DNA of 64,000 nucleotides. Source: Sphaerisporangium fuscum. Lineage in GTDB: Bacteria > Actinomycetota > Actinomycetes > Streptosporangiales > Streptosporangiaceae. Positions 25,087-34,089 of the stretch are shown here, one piece after another (the first letter of the stretch is position 1; each line of letters begins with the position of its first letter). The position numbers were made by a program, and so were the translations under genes. The stretch spans positions 206,185-270,184 of the forward strand of contig NZ_JAHDTF010000015.1 in the NCBI RefSeq assembly GCF_018531465.1, in the 5' to 3' direction. Below the pieces are notes generated by a model. That model did no database searches. It was not told the origin of the DNA and saw only the letters and a list, made by a program, of their open reading frames with translations.

Positions 25087-26880
25087 ATGAAGCGACTCGC
25101 AGTGATCGCGGTTCTGGCGGCGATCGCCACAGCAGCCACTGCCTGCGGCACCACGGAGGCGACCGGCACCGCCGGTCCGGGCGGCATCTACACCACGATC
25201 GACGGCTCGAAGCAGATCGACGCCGCCGCGCCGATCAACCCGTTCAACCCGCAAGGCAGCACCTTCGCCGGCTACGACGCCATGTCGCTGGCCTGGCCCA
25301 AGAACGACCTGACCGACCCCAACCAGTTCTATCCGGGCATCGCCCGCAGCTGGACCACCACGCCCGACCAGGGCGAGGTGGTCATCCACCTGCAGCCGAA
25401 CGCCCGCTGGTCCGACGGCAGGCCCGTGACGAGCGAGGACATCCGTACGTCCATCGGCCTGGCCTACACCCAGGGCGGCAGCGCGTACACCGTGAACGCC
25501 GGGACGGCGGGCGCGGCGGCCGACTTCCAGATCATGGACGCCAAGACCATCAAGATCGCCCAGGGCAGCAACCGCAGCAACACCTTCCTGCGCAACATCC
25601 TGTCCACGATCGTCGTCCCCGCCCACGTGTACGGCTCGCTGCTGCCGGCCGACTTCTGGGCCACGCTGAAGGCCGCCCGGGGCACCGGCCCCGCGGCCGA
25701 CAAGGCCAAGTCCGAGATCTCCGGGCTGTCGCAGAAGGTCATCGCCTTCGCGCCGAAGCAGGACGTCTCGGCGGGCCCGTTCGTGCTGGAACGTATCAAC
25801 CCCGGCGCGGCCCTGCTGAAGAAGAACCCCTACTTCTACGACGCCGGCAAGATCGCGCCCGCCAAGGTCAAGGTCCTCAACTACACCGGCAACGAGCAGA
25901 TCTGGAACTACCTGGTCTCCGGCAAGCTCGACAGCGCGCCGTTCACGGCCGTGCCCGCCGCGGTGATGGAGCGCATCAAGCAGGCCCCCGGCAACGAGAT
26001 CCGCAAGGGGTACTCGCCGGTGGCCGCGTCGCTGGCGTTCAACCAGGCGCACAAGCCGTACGACAACGTGCACGTGCGCCGCGCGCTCGCCTACCTCATC
26101 GACCGCGCCCAGGTCACCAGGATCGCCTCACCGGAGGCCGGCACGCCGTCGGTGACCACGACCGGCATCCACGGCAGCGCCGCCAAGGCCTGGCTCGGCG
26201 ACGGGCTCGGCTCCCTGGACGCCTACAAGGTCGACCCGGCCAAGGCCGAGCAGGAGCTCAAGGCCGCCGGCATGGTGAAGAGGAACGGCGTGTGGGCGAT
26301 GCCCGACGGCAAGCCGTGGAAGCTGCAGGTCCATGTGCCCGCGTCGTTCTCCGACTGGGTGGCCGCGGCCAAGTCGATCACCAGCCAGCTGAACGACCAC
26401 GGCATCGACGCCAGTGTCGTCACCTCGGCCGACTACGTCCTTTACCTCAGCGAACTGGCGTCCGGGAAGTACGACGTAGGCTTTTGGCTGATGGCGCTCG
26501 GCCCGTCGTCGTACAACATCTACCAGCGCCTCTACGGCTCGGCCAACGGCTGGTCGCTGCTCGCCGGACGGCTGCGGCACTCCTCGCCGGGCAAGGACGG
26601 CAACTGGATGGGCGGCCCCGAGACCATCGACGGGGTGAACCCGGGTGAGCTCACCAACAAGCTCAACCTCGCCTCGCCCGACGAGCAGAAGCGGATCGTG
26701 GCCACGCTCGCGAAGCTGACCAACCAGCAGCTGCCCGTCATCCAGCTCTACGACTACGTCAACACCCAGTTCGTCAATTCCACCCGCTACACCGGCTGGC
26801 CGCCGGCGGGCAGTGAGGCGCTGCGGCTCCCGGCCGGCGTGTGGATGCAACTCGGAATGATCAGGAAAAAGCAGGCATGA
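25087..26880 (+). CDS. Peptide-type ABC transporter substrate-binding lipoprotein
   Basis: A 597-residue extracellular solute-binding protein family 5 (SBP_bac_5) lipoprotein. The signal peptide ends in a lipobox ...TATAC with the lipidated Cys near residue 19. The mature domain has the family pattern: ARSWTTTPDQGEVVIHLQPNARWSDGRPVTSEDI, then KDVSAGPFVLERINPGA and VRRALAYLIDRAQV. These proteins bind peptides or sugar-peptides for ABC import. The ATG at 25087 has GGAGAG upstream. Its stop overlaps the next permease start (ATGA). With murQ in the same operon, a muropeptide-like ligand is an inference. Confidence 0.92.
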   Translation: MKRLAVIAVLAAIATAATACGTTEATGTAGPGGIYTTIDGSKQIDAAAPINPFNPQGSTFAGYDAMSLAWPKNDLTDPNQFYPGIARSWTTTPDQGEVVIHLQPNARWSDGRPVTSEDIRTSIGLAYTQGGSAYTVNAGTAGAAADFQIMDAKTIKIAQGSNRSNTFLRNILSTIVVPAHVYGSLLPADFWATLKAARGTGPAADKAKSEISGLSQKVIAFAPKQDVSAGPFVLERINPGAALLKKNPYFYDAGKIAPAKVKVLNYTGNEQIWNYLVSGKLDSAPFTAVPAAVMERIKQAPGNEIRKGYSPVAASLAFNQAHKPYDNVHVRRALAYLIDRAQVTRIASPEAGTPSVTTTGIHGSAAKAWLGDGLGSLDAYKVDPAKAEQELKAAGMVKRNGVWAMPDGKPWKLQVHVPASFSDWVAAAKSITSQLNDHGIDASVVTSADYVLYLSELASGKYDVGFWLMALGPSSYNIYQRLYGSANGWSLLAGRLRHSSPGKDGNWMGGPETIDGVNPGELTNKLNLASPDEQKRIVATLAKLTNQQLPVIQLYDYVNTQFVNSTRYTGWPPAGSEALRLPAGVWMQLGMIRKKQA

Positions 26881-27914
26881 AGCTATTCGCGGTCCCGGAC
26901 GGCAGCCGGGTCAAGGCGGTGACACGACGCCTGGCGGGCCACCTCGCCCGCGGACTGGTCATGATCTGGGTCGTCACCACGATCAGCTTCGTGATCATCC
27001 GCAACATCCCCGGCGACCCGGTCCTCGGGCAGTACGAGACGCTGATCGAGAAGGGCATGTCCCCCGAACAGGCCGAACGTGCGACGGCGGCCCTGTACGG
27101 GTTCCTGCCCACCGGCAGTCTGTGGGAGCAGTACCTCGACTACCTCAAGTCGCTGGCCCACCTCGACCTCGGGCAGTCGCTCAGCACGCCCGGCACCGAG
27201 GTGGTCACGCTGATCGGCTCGGCGATGAAGTGGACCGTGCTGCCCGTCCTCGGCGGCACCCTGCTGAGCTTCGTGCTCGGCGTGACCCTCGGCGTGTACG
27301 CGGGCATCAAGCGGTCCGGCAAGCTCGGCGACCTGCTGTCGATCTCCGGCTCGCTGCTGCACGGCGTGCCGCAGTACGTCATCGGCCTGCTCGTCCTGGC
27401 GATCTTCACGACGCTGTGGCCGATCCTCCCGCCGGGCGGACCGGTCGACGTCGAGTACGTGCCGGGCCTCAACGGCGGCTACCTCGCCTCGCTCGTCCAG
27501 CACGCCACCCTGCCCGTGCTGACGTACGCCCTGGCCAGCTACGGCGGCTGGGTGCTGGCGATGAAGTCGAGCGTGGCCACCGTGCTGGGCGACGACTTCA
27601 TCCTGGCGGCCGAGCTGCGCGGGCTCACGCGGGGCCTGCTGTTCAGGTACGTCGCCCGCAACGCGATCCTGCCGCTGTTCACGATCCTCGCGCTGTCGCT
27701 CGGCATGCTGTTCGGCGGCGCCATCTTCATCGAGCGCATCTTCAACTACCCCGGCCTCGGCCTGCTGCTGGTCAACAGCATCGGCGCCCGCGACTACGCC
27801 CTGATGGGCGGCACCTTCCTGGTGACCACGGTGGCGATCATCGTGGCCAACATCGCGGCCGATCTGTTCTACGCGGTGATCGACCCCCGGGTCCGGACCG
27901 GAGGTACGGCATGA
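26877..27914 (+). CDS. Peptide-type ABC permease (DppB-like)
   Basis: A 345-residue inner membrane permease with six main helices. The cytoplasmic EAA-like loop reads AAELRGLTRGLLFRYV...NAILP, and the N-terminal segment is typical of DppB/OppB (SFVIIRNIPGDPV). It forms the translocation channel with the next gene product. Start and stop overlap both neighbours by ATGA, so the operon is translationally coupled on both sides. Confidence 0.93.
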   Translation: MKLFAVPDGSRVKAVTRRLAGHLARGLVMIWVVTTISFVIIRNIPGDPVLGQYETLIEKGMSPEQAERATAALYGFLPTGSLWEQYLDYLKSLAHLDLGQSLSTPGTEVVTLIGSAMKWTVLPVLGGTLLSFVLGVTLGVYAGIKRSGKLGDLLSISGSLLHGVPQYVIGLLVLAIFTTLWPILPPGGPVDVEYVPGLNGGYLASLVQHATLPVLTYALASYGGWVLAMKSSVATVLGDDFILAAELRGLTRGLLFRYVARNAILPLFTILALSLGMLFGGAIFIERIFNYPGLGLLLVNSIGARDYALMGGTFLVTTVAIIVANIAADLFYAVIDPRVRTGGTA

Positions 27915-28822
27915 GCGTCGCGATCCTTCAGGAAGGCATGGGCGGCGGCAGGCGCGCCACCCTGCGGCGCAACTTCTGGCGCGGCGTGGGCCGCGTGCTG
28001 CGCCGCAAGCCGAGCCGCATCGTCGGCGTGGCGATCGTCGCGCTGTTCGCCCTGATGGCGGTGTTCGGGCCGATGCTGTACCCCGCCCACCTGCCCCGGG
28101 ACAACAACGCGCTGTACGCGCCGCCGAGCCTGCAGCACCCCTTCGGCACCGACTTCGAGGGGACCGACGTGCTCGCGCTGGTGGTCACCGGCTCGCGGTA
28201 CGTCATCCTCACCGGTCTCGCCACGGCCGTCATCACGGTGGCCCTCGGCACGGCGCTCGGCCTGATCGCGGGCTTCCACCGGGGGCGCTGGGACACCGCG
28301 CTCATGCGGCTCACCGACCTGCAGCTGACCATCCCCGGTCTGCCGCTGCTGCTGGTGCTGTCGACGGTCTGGAAGTTCAACGGGCCGCTGGAGATGGGCC
28401 TGGTGCTCGGCCTGCTCGGCTGGGGCGGCGTCGCGCGGGCCGTGCGCTCGCAGACCCTCTCGCTGCGCGAGCGCGGCTTCATCGAGGCCGCCAAGGGGCT
28501 CGGGCTGTCGAACACGCACATCATCGTGCGCGAACTGCTGCCCAGCATGGCGCCGTACATCGCGATGAACGTGCTCATCGCCGTGACCGGGGCGATCTAC
28601 GCCCAGGTCGGTCTGTTCTTCCTCGGCGTCCTGCCGTTCGACTCCAACAACTGGGGCGTGATGCTGAACCTCGCCGTCTTCGGCGGCGGCGCGCTGACCA
28701 GCGCGGCCGCGCTGCCGTACCTGCTGGCCCCGCTGCTGGCCATCCTCCTGCTCACGCTCGGCATCGTGCTCATCGTCGACGCGATGGACGAGATCTTCAA
28801 CCCGCGGCTGCGTGAGGAGTAA
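27911..28822 (+). CDS. Peptide-type ABC permease (DppC-like)
   Basis: A 303-residue permease with a cytoplasmic N-terminal OppC/DppC extension (RRKPSRIVGVAIVALFALMAVFGP), an HPFGTDFEGTDV segment and an EAA loop EAAKGLGLSNTHIIVRELLP. It starts in an ATGA overlap with the upstream permease and ends four bases before the next gene's TTG start. It pairs with the DppB-like protein. Confidence 0.93.
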   Translation: MSVAILQEGMGGGRRATLRRNFWRGVGRVLRRKPSRIVGVAIVALFALMAVFGPMLYPAHLPRDNNALYAPPSLQHPFGTDFEGTDVLALVVTGSRYVILTGLATAVITVALGTALGLIAGFHRGRWDTALMRLTDLQLTIPGLPLLLVLSTVWKFNGPLEMGLVLGLLGWGGVARAVRSQTLSLRERGFIEAAKGLGLSNTHIIVRELLPSMAPYIAMNVLIAVTGAIYAQVGLFFLGVLPFDSNNWGVMLNLAVFGGGALTSAAALPYLLAPLLAILLLTLGIVLIVDAMDEIFNPRLREE

Positions 28823-28826
28823 CCGG

Positions 28827-29888
28827 TTGATCATCAACTCTCCGCGCCGGACGGCCGGTCCGGCCACGGCGGCGCCGGTCGCACGGCGGACGCCCCCCGG
28901 CGTGCGCGTGCGCGATCTCACGGTGGTCTACAAGACCCCGCTCGGTGAGCTGCCGGCCCTCGGCCGCGTCAACCTCACCATCGAGCCCGGGACGATCACC
29001 GGCATCGTCGGCGAGTCCGGGTCGGGCAAGTCCACGCTCGCGCTGTCGCTGCTGAACGCCGTCCAGCCGCCCGGCCGCATCGCCGGGGGCAGCGTCGAGA
29101 TCGACGGCCTCGGGGACGTGCTGCGCCTCGGCGGGGACGACCTGCGCCGGGCACGCGGCCGGCACCTCGGCTACGTCTTCCAGGCCGCCCAGAACTCCCT
29201 CAACCCGCTCAAGACGGTCGGCAAGCAGCTCCTCGACCTCGGCCGTTCCCACGGTGTGGAGGACCTGCGGGCCCTCGTCCGCGACGCCAAGGCCCTCCTG
29301 GAGCGCATGGGTCTCGACGGCGCCCGCGTGCTGGACTCCCACCAGCACGAGCTGTCCGGCGGGATGCGCCAGCGGGTGGGCATCATGCTCGCCCTGGTGC
29401 TCAACGCCCAGCTGGTGATCCTCGACGAGCCCACCACGGCCCTCGACATGATCACGCAGGCCACCATCCTGCGCATCGTGCGCGAGGTCCACAAGGAGCG
29501 CGGACTGACGACCCTGATGGTCACCCACGACATCGGGTGCGCCGCGGAGGTCACCGACAACCTGGCCGTGATGTACGGCGGGCGCGTGGTCGAGCACGGC
29601 CCGACGATGGAGGTGCTCGGCCGTCCCCGCCACCCCTACACCCAGGGCCTGATCCGGGCGATCCCGCGGCTGTCCGGCGACATCGCCGAGGCGCGGGCGC
29701 TGCCCGGGCGTCCGCCCACGCTCGGCACGCTCCCGAAGAAGGGCTGCGTCTTCGCCGAGCGCTGCCCGCTGCGCATGGACGTCTGCGTGGAGGCGGAGCC
29801 CCGTCCGGTCACCCGTGACCGCAGGACGGTGGCCTGCCACGCCGTCGAACGACCGGCGTCTACCGTGGAAGAGGAGGAGTGGGCGTGA
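28827..29888 (+). CDS. Peptide-type ABC ATPase (DppD-like)
   Basis: A 353-residue cytoplasmic ATPase. Walker A is GESGSGKST, the signature is LSGGMRQRV, Walker B is LVILDEPTTALD and the H-loop is VTHDI. A C-terminal oligopeptide-transporter domain with cysteines (GCVFAERCPLRMDVC) marks the DppD/OppD family and may hold an iron-sulphur cluster. The TTG at 28827 has GAGGAG seven bases upstream; a GTG at 28812, inside the previous gene, is the longer alternative. Its stop overlaps the next start (GTGA). Confidence 0.92.
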   Translation: MIINSPRRTAGPATAAPVARRTPPGVRVRDLTVVYKTPLGELPALGRVNLTIEPGTITGIVGESGSGKSTLALSLLNAVQPPGRIAGGSVEIDGLGDVLRLGGDDLRRARGRHLGYVFQAAQNSLNPLKTVGKQLLDLGRSHGVEDLRALVRDAKALLERMGLDGARVLDSHQHELSGGMRQRVGIMLALVLNAQLVILDEPTTALDMITQATILRIVREVHKERGLTTLMVTHDIGCAAEVTDNLAVMYGGRVVEHGPTMEVLGRPRHPYTQGLIRAIPRLSGDIAEARALPGRPPTLGTLPKKGCVFAERCPLRMDVCVEAEPRPVTRDRRTVACHAVERPASTVEEEEWA

Positions 29889-30892
29889 TCACAGGCACCG
29901 GCATCACCAAGACCTACCGGCAGCGCGGGGACGTCCTCGGCGCGCGCGAGGTGCGCGCGCTGCGCGGCGTCGACTTCGCCGTTCCGAAGGGCGGGGCGGT
30001 CTCCTTCATCGGGGAGTCCGGGTGTGGCAAGACCACGCTGGGGCGCATCGTCGCCGGTCTGGAGACCTACGACTCCGGCGAAGTCGTCATCGACGGCACG
30101 CCGATGTCGGGGCTGCGGCACAAGCAGCGGCAGCGGTACTTCCGCAAGATCCAGCTGATCCACCAGGACCCGTACTCCGCGCTCAACCCCAACCGGACGA
30201 TCCACCAGACCCTGCAGGCGCCGCTCGCGCTGCGCGCCCGCCAGACGGGCCGTCCCGCCTCCTGGATGGACGAGCGCGCCGAGGAACTGCTCACCCTGGT
30301 CGGCATCGACCCCGGGTACGCCCTGGGCCGCTACCCTCACCAGCTGTCGGGTGGCATGCGCCAGCGCGTGGTGATCGCGCGGGCGCTGACCGTCGACCCC
30401 GAGATGCTGGTGGCCGACGAGTCGGTGTCCATGATCGACGTCTCCATGCGGCTGAGCATCCTGGGACTGCTGAAGGACCTGCGTGAGCGACTCGGGGTGA
30501 GCGTGCTGTTCATCACCCACGACATCGCCACCGCCCGGTACATCGGCGACGACAGCGAGCTCTACGTGCTCTACCGCGGCCAGGTCGTGGAGCGGGGGGA
30601 CACCGAGACGATCATCTCGGGCCCGGTCCACCCGTACACCCAGGCGCTGCTGTCGGCGATCCCCGTCCTGCACGGCCTGGAGAGGCCGGGCCCGGAGCGC
30701 GTGGTGCCCACCGAGGCGCTCAACGCGCGCCAGTCCGAGGCCGGATGCCTGTTCGCGAGCAGGTGCCCGTTCCGCGTCGACCGCTGCGAGGCCGAGACCC
30801 CGCACCTGATGCAGGCCGGATCCGCGGGACACGAGCACGCCTGCTTCCGGCCCCAACGTCGCAGCGTGATCCCGGAGGAGGCGGTGGCGTGA
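29885..30892 (+). CDS. Peptide-type ABC ATPase (DppF-like)
   Basis: A 335-residue ATPase pairing with the DppD-like protein. Walker A is GESGCGKTT, the signature is LSGGMRQRV, Walker B is MLVADESVSMID, and ITHDI supplies the H-loop. The C-terminal CLFASRCPFRVDRC repeats the cysteine-rich OppD/F end. The GTG start at 29885 lies in a GTGA overlap with GGAGGAG just upstream, and its own stop overlaps the GNAT gene start by GTGA. Confidence 0.92.
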   Translation: MITGTGITKTYRQRGDVLGAREVRALRGVDFAVPKGGAVSFIGESGCGKTTLGRIVAGLETYDSGEVVIDGTPMSGLRHKQRQRYFRKIQLIHQDPYSALNPNRTIHQTLQAPLALRARQTGRPASWMDERAEELLTLVGIDPGYALGRYPHQLSGGMRQRVVIARALTVDPEMLVADESVSMIDVSMRLSILGLLKDLRERLGVSVLFITHDIATARYIGDDSELYVLYRGQVVERGDTETIISGPVHPYTQALLSAIPVLHGLERPGPERVVPTEALNARQSEAGCLFASRCPFRVDRCEAETPHLMQAGSAGHEHACFRPQRRSVIPEEAVA

Positions 30893-31932
30893 CGGGCGCC
30901 GGAGCCCGTGCGCGGCGCGGGCGCCGCGGGGCGTCCGAGATCCGGGCCGCGAGCCCGGACGAGCTGACCGGCGTCCGCGACACCGCGCGGGCGGCGCTCG
31001 CGCTGGACGCCGCGGACGTGCCGCTGCTGGTGTCGCGCCTGGCCGCCCCTCCCGAGGGACGGCAGTGGGCCGCGCTGGTGACCCCCGGCCTCGAAGGGGT
31101 CGCGTTCGTCTCGACCTCGTGGAGGACCGAGGGGGTCGGCTGCGTCGACCTGCTCGCCGTGGACCCCCACGCGCAGGGCCAGGGGATCGGACGCGCGCTG
31201 GTCACGGCCGCCGAGGAGTGGCTGCGCGAGCGGGGCGTCCGCGAGGCGCGCCTGGCGGGCAACCCTCCCTGCTACGCCTGGCCGGGCATCGACGTGCGCT
31301 ACACGGCGGCGGCCTGCCTGGCCGAGAGCCTCGGCTACGAGAGATACCGCACCGCCTTCAACATGACCGTCGACCTCACGGGCTACCTCCCGTCCGGCGC
31401 GGAGCCCGTCTGGGACATCGCGGGGGGCACCGGTGTGACCGGTGGCGTCGAGGTCGGCTTCGGCTTCGCCGCCGGCGTGCCGCCGACGGGGGAGGGGCCG
31501 GAGGTCCCGGCAGGCGCGGTGTCGTACGAGCAGGAGCTGGCCAGTCTGGCCTCCGCCGGCGTCGCCGTGCGCACGGCCCTTCCCGACGAGCGGGAGGCCG
31601 TCGTCGAGTTCGCCCGCGAGCACTGGAACGACAACTGGGCCTGGGAGGTCTCCCAGGCGACCGGCTGCCACTACGCCGTCCGAGGAGGCGAGATTCTCGG
31701 TTTCGCCTCCTGGGGGAGCCGGCCGTGCTGGTTCGGCCCCATGGGCACGGCCGAGGCGGCGCGCGGGCTCGGCGTCGGCAGGGTCCTGCTGCGGCGGTGC
31801 CTGCAGGAGCAGGCGGCGACGGGGCAGCGCAGCACCCAGATCGGCTGGGTGGACCCGTGGCGGTTCTACGCCAGGACCGTCGGGGCCCGCGTGGAGCGCG
31901 TCTTCTGGCTCTACCGCCGGTCACTCGCGTGA
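30889..31932 (+). CDS. Tandem GNAT acetyltransferase
   Basis: A 347-residue protein containing two GNAT folds. The first (about 20-165) has the acetyl-CoA loop VDPHAQGQGIGRALV. The second (about 220-345) has TAEAARGLGVGRVLLRRC. Double-GNAT proteins acetylate small molecules, peptides or sugar amines, or act with one inactive half. Start GTG 30889 overlaps the upstream ATPase stop (GTGA) with GGAGGAGG upstream, so it belongs to the ABC operon. Acetylation of an imported amino sugar or peptide is a plausible role, unproven. Confidence 0.85.
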   Translation: MTGAGARARRGRRGASEIRAASPDELTGVRDTARAALALDAADVPLLVSRLAAPPEGRQWAALVTPGLEGVAFVSTSWRTEGVGCVDLLAVDPHAQGQGIGRALVTAAEEWLRERGVREARLAGNPPCYAWPGIDVRYTAAACLAESLGYERYRTAFNMTVDLTGYLPSGAEPVWDIAGGTGVTGGVEVGFGFAAGVPPTGEGPEVPAGAVSYEQELASLASAGVAVRTALPDEREAVVEFAREHWNDNWAWEVSQATGCHYAVRGGEILGFASWGSRPCWFGPMGTAEAARGLGVGRVLLRRCLQEQAATGQRSTQIGWVDPWRFYARTVGARVERVFWLYRRSLA

Positions 31933-31981
31933 CCCGGCGCCAGGCACATCATTTGACGATCCCCCCGGAATATGAGGAGTC

Positions 31982-32899
31982 ATGACCCAATCTCCTGTGG
32001 TCCTCGCCACGACCGAGCAGAGCGATCCGCGCTACCGCCAGATCGACAGGCTGCCGACCGACGAGATCGCGCGATTGATGAACGCCGCGGACTCCACGGT
32101 GCCGGCGGCGGTCGCCGCCGCCGTCCCGCAGATCTCCGCCGCGATCGACGAGATCGCCGCGCGGATGCGGCAGGGCGGGCGGCTGCTGTACGTCGGCGCC
32201 GGCACGTCCGGACGGCTGGCGGTGCTGGACGCCTCGGAGTGCCCGCCGACCTTCGGCACCGACCCTGAGGTGGTGCGGGGCATCATCGCGGGCGGTCCCG
32301 CGGCGCTGACCCGCTCGGTCGAGGGCGCCGAGGACGACGCCGAGGCGGGGGCCGCGGCGATCCGGGAGCAGGGTGTCGGGCCGCTGGACTCGGTGGTGGG
32401 CATCTCGGCCAGCGGCCGGGCCCCGTTCGTGGTGGCCGCTGTGACGGAGGCGCGCCGGCTGGGCGCGCTGACCGCAGGCCTGTCGTGCAACACCGGGGTG
32501 CCGCTGTCGGCTGCCGCCGACCACCCGATCGAGGTGATCGTCGGGCCGGAGGTCGTCACCGGGTCGACGCGGCTGAAGGCCGGCACCGCGCAGAAGCTGG
32601 TGCTCAACATGATCTCGACGATCTCGATGATCAAGTGCGGGCGCACCTTCGGGAACTACATGATCGAGGTGTCCGCCAGCAACACCAAGCTGGTCGACCG
32701 GGCCGCCCGCATCGTCGGCGAGATCACCGGCGCCGACCTCGCCGTCGCCCGCCGCACGCTGGAGGCGGCGGGGCACGAGGTGAAGACGGCGGTCGTGATG
32801 ATCACCCGTGACCTCGACGCGGACGAGGCGCGCCTGCTGCTCGCGGCCTACGACGACCGGCTCGACCTCGTGCTGGAAGCCCGCGAGCAGACCGCCTGA
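31982..32899 (+). CDS. murQ: N-acetylmuramic acid 6-phosphate etherase
   Basis: A 305-residue SIS-domain enzyme that splits MurNAc-6-phosphate to GlcNAc-6-phosphate and D-lactate in cell-wall recycling. The family signature is clear: LLYVGAGTSGRLAVLDASECPPTFG, then GISASGRAPFV, and the C-terminal SNTKLVDRAARIV. GAGGAG precedes the ATG at 31982. It lies 49 bp after the tandem GNAT gene, in line with the peptide ABC operon. The expected kinase (AmgK/AnmK-like) or PTS is not in the window. Confidence 0.95.
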   Translation: MTQSPVVLATTEQSDPRYRQIDRLPTDEIARLMNAADSTVPAAVAAAVPQISAAIDEIAARMRQGGRLLYVGAGTSGRLAVLDASECPPTFGTDPEVVRGIIAGGPAALTRSVEGAEDDAEAGAAAIREQGVGPLDSVVGISASGRAPFVVAAVTEARRLGALTAGLSCNTGVPLSAAADHPIEVIVGPEVVTGSTRLKAGTAQKLVLNMISTISMIKCGRTFGNYMIEVSASNTKLVDRAARIVGEITGADLAVARRTLEAAGHEVKTAVVMITRDLDADEARLLLAAYDDRLDLVLEAREQTA

Positions 32900-32955
32900 T
32901 CGTCCCGAGGCCCTGGCCGGTGACCGGAGGACCGGACCGGGGATAATCGGCGGAC

Positions 32956-33561
32956 GTGTCCCATCTGATCGATCTGGTGTGGCCTGACGAGGCCGACGAC
33001 GTCCTGCGTGACCAGGTGCACCGTCTGGTGCACGACGTGGTGGAGGCCGGCGGCGCGGTCGGCTACCTCGAGCCGCCCGGCCGCGGGGAGACCGACGCCC
33101 TGCTCGACGGCGTGCTGGCCGGCGTCCACCGCGGCGAGGCGGCGCTGGCCCTGGCGCGGGTGGACGGCACCGTCCAGGCGATGGCGCTGTGGCGGCGGAT
33201 GCCCGGGCACGTCTTCCGGCGCGCCGCCGAGGTGGGGAAGGTCATGGCCCACCCGTCGGCGCGCGGGCTCGGGCTCGGCCGCCTGGTCGTGGCGGCCGTC
33301 GTGGACAGCGCCCGCGCGGCGGGGGTGGAGACGCTGACGCTCGGGGTGCGCGGCAACAACTACGGCGCCATCGAGCTGTACGAGGAGCTCGGCTTCCGCG
33401 AGTGGGGCAGGCTGCCCAACGTGATCGAGGTGGGGCACGAGCGCTTCGACCAGGTCCGCATGTACGTCGATCTGGGCAGGGCCCCGGGGGTCGTGCTGCG
33501 CGGCTCGGCGCCGGGCGGCCCCGGGTCCTCCCCGAGCCGCCTGCGCGGCCGGGCGTCCTAG
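32956..33561 (+). CDS. GNAT family N-acetyltransferase
   Basis: A 201-residue acetyltransferase with a single GNAT domain. The acetyl-CoA-binding segment is VMAHPSARGLGLGRLVVAA (about residues 96-114), followed by GNNYGAIELYEELGF. The C-terminal 30 residues are Gly/Pro/Arg-rich and probably disordered. GTG start at 32956, 56 bp after murQ. The target amine is unknown; it may or may not belong to the murQ unit. Confidence 0.85.
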   Translation: MSHLIDLVWPDEADDVLRDQVHRLVHDVVEAGGAVGYLEPPGRGETDALLDGVLAGVHRGEAALALARVDGTVQAMALWRRMPGHVFRRAAEVGKVMAHPSARGLGLGRLVVAAVVDSARAAGVETLTLGVRGNNYGAIELYEELGFREWGRLPNVIEVGHERFDQVRMYVDLGRAPGVVLRGSAPGGPGSSPSRLRGRAS

Positions 33562-33648
33562 CCCCGTTTCTCGACAGGGCGGACCTGGAGTCGGGAGCCG
33601 CCGGGCAGGGCATATCTCCCGGTGAGCGGTCCGGCATGAGGAGGGGAG

Positions 33649-34005
33649 ATGGCCGTACGGATGCGCCGCGTCTACGAGGACGCCTCCGCGGACGACGGGA
33701 CGCGCGTGCTGGTCGACCGCCTGTGGCCGCGCGGGGTGCCGAAGGAGGCCGCGCACGTCGACGAGTGGCTCAAGGACGTCGCGCCGTCCAACGAGTTGCG
33801 CACCTGGTTCGGCCACGATCCCGCCAGATTCGAGGAGTTCAGGCAGCGCTACCTCGCCGAGCTCGACGACACCGCCCGGCGTGACGCGCTGGAGCGGCTT
33901 CGCGAGCTGGTGCGGCGGGGGCCGGTGACGTTGATCACCTCGACGAAGGACGTCGCGCACAGTAATGCCGCCGTTCTGGCCGACATCCTCGGCGGGACCG
34001 TCTGA
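33649..34005 (+). CDS. DUF488 family protein
   Basis: A 118-residue protein matching the DUF488 pattern: RVYEDASADDGTRVLVDRLWPRGVPKEAAHVDEWLKDVAPSNELRTWFGHDP. Family members are small cytoplasmic proteins of unknown biochemical role, sometimes with stress or DNA-related genes. GAGGGGAG lies just before the ATG at 33649. Neighbours give no functional clue. Confidence 0.88.
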   Translation: MAVRMRRVYEDASADDGTRVLVDRLWPRGVPKEAAHVDEWLKDVAPSNELRTWFGHDPARFEEFRQRYLAELDDTARRDALERLRELVRRGPVTLITSTKDVAHSNAAVLADILGGTV

Positions 34006-34089
34006 AACCGGCGAGGCGGGCGTAAAAGTCCGGTGTGGATCGCGGGTAAATCCTGAGGTTCGGCGGCGAGAGGAGTAGCTTCTCTCAGC

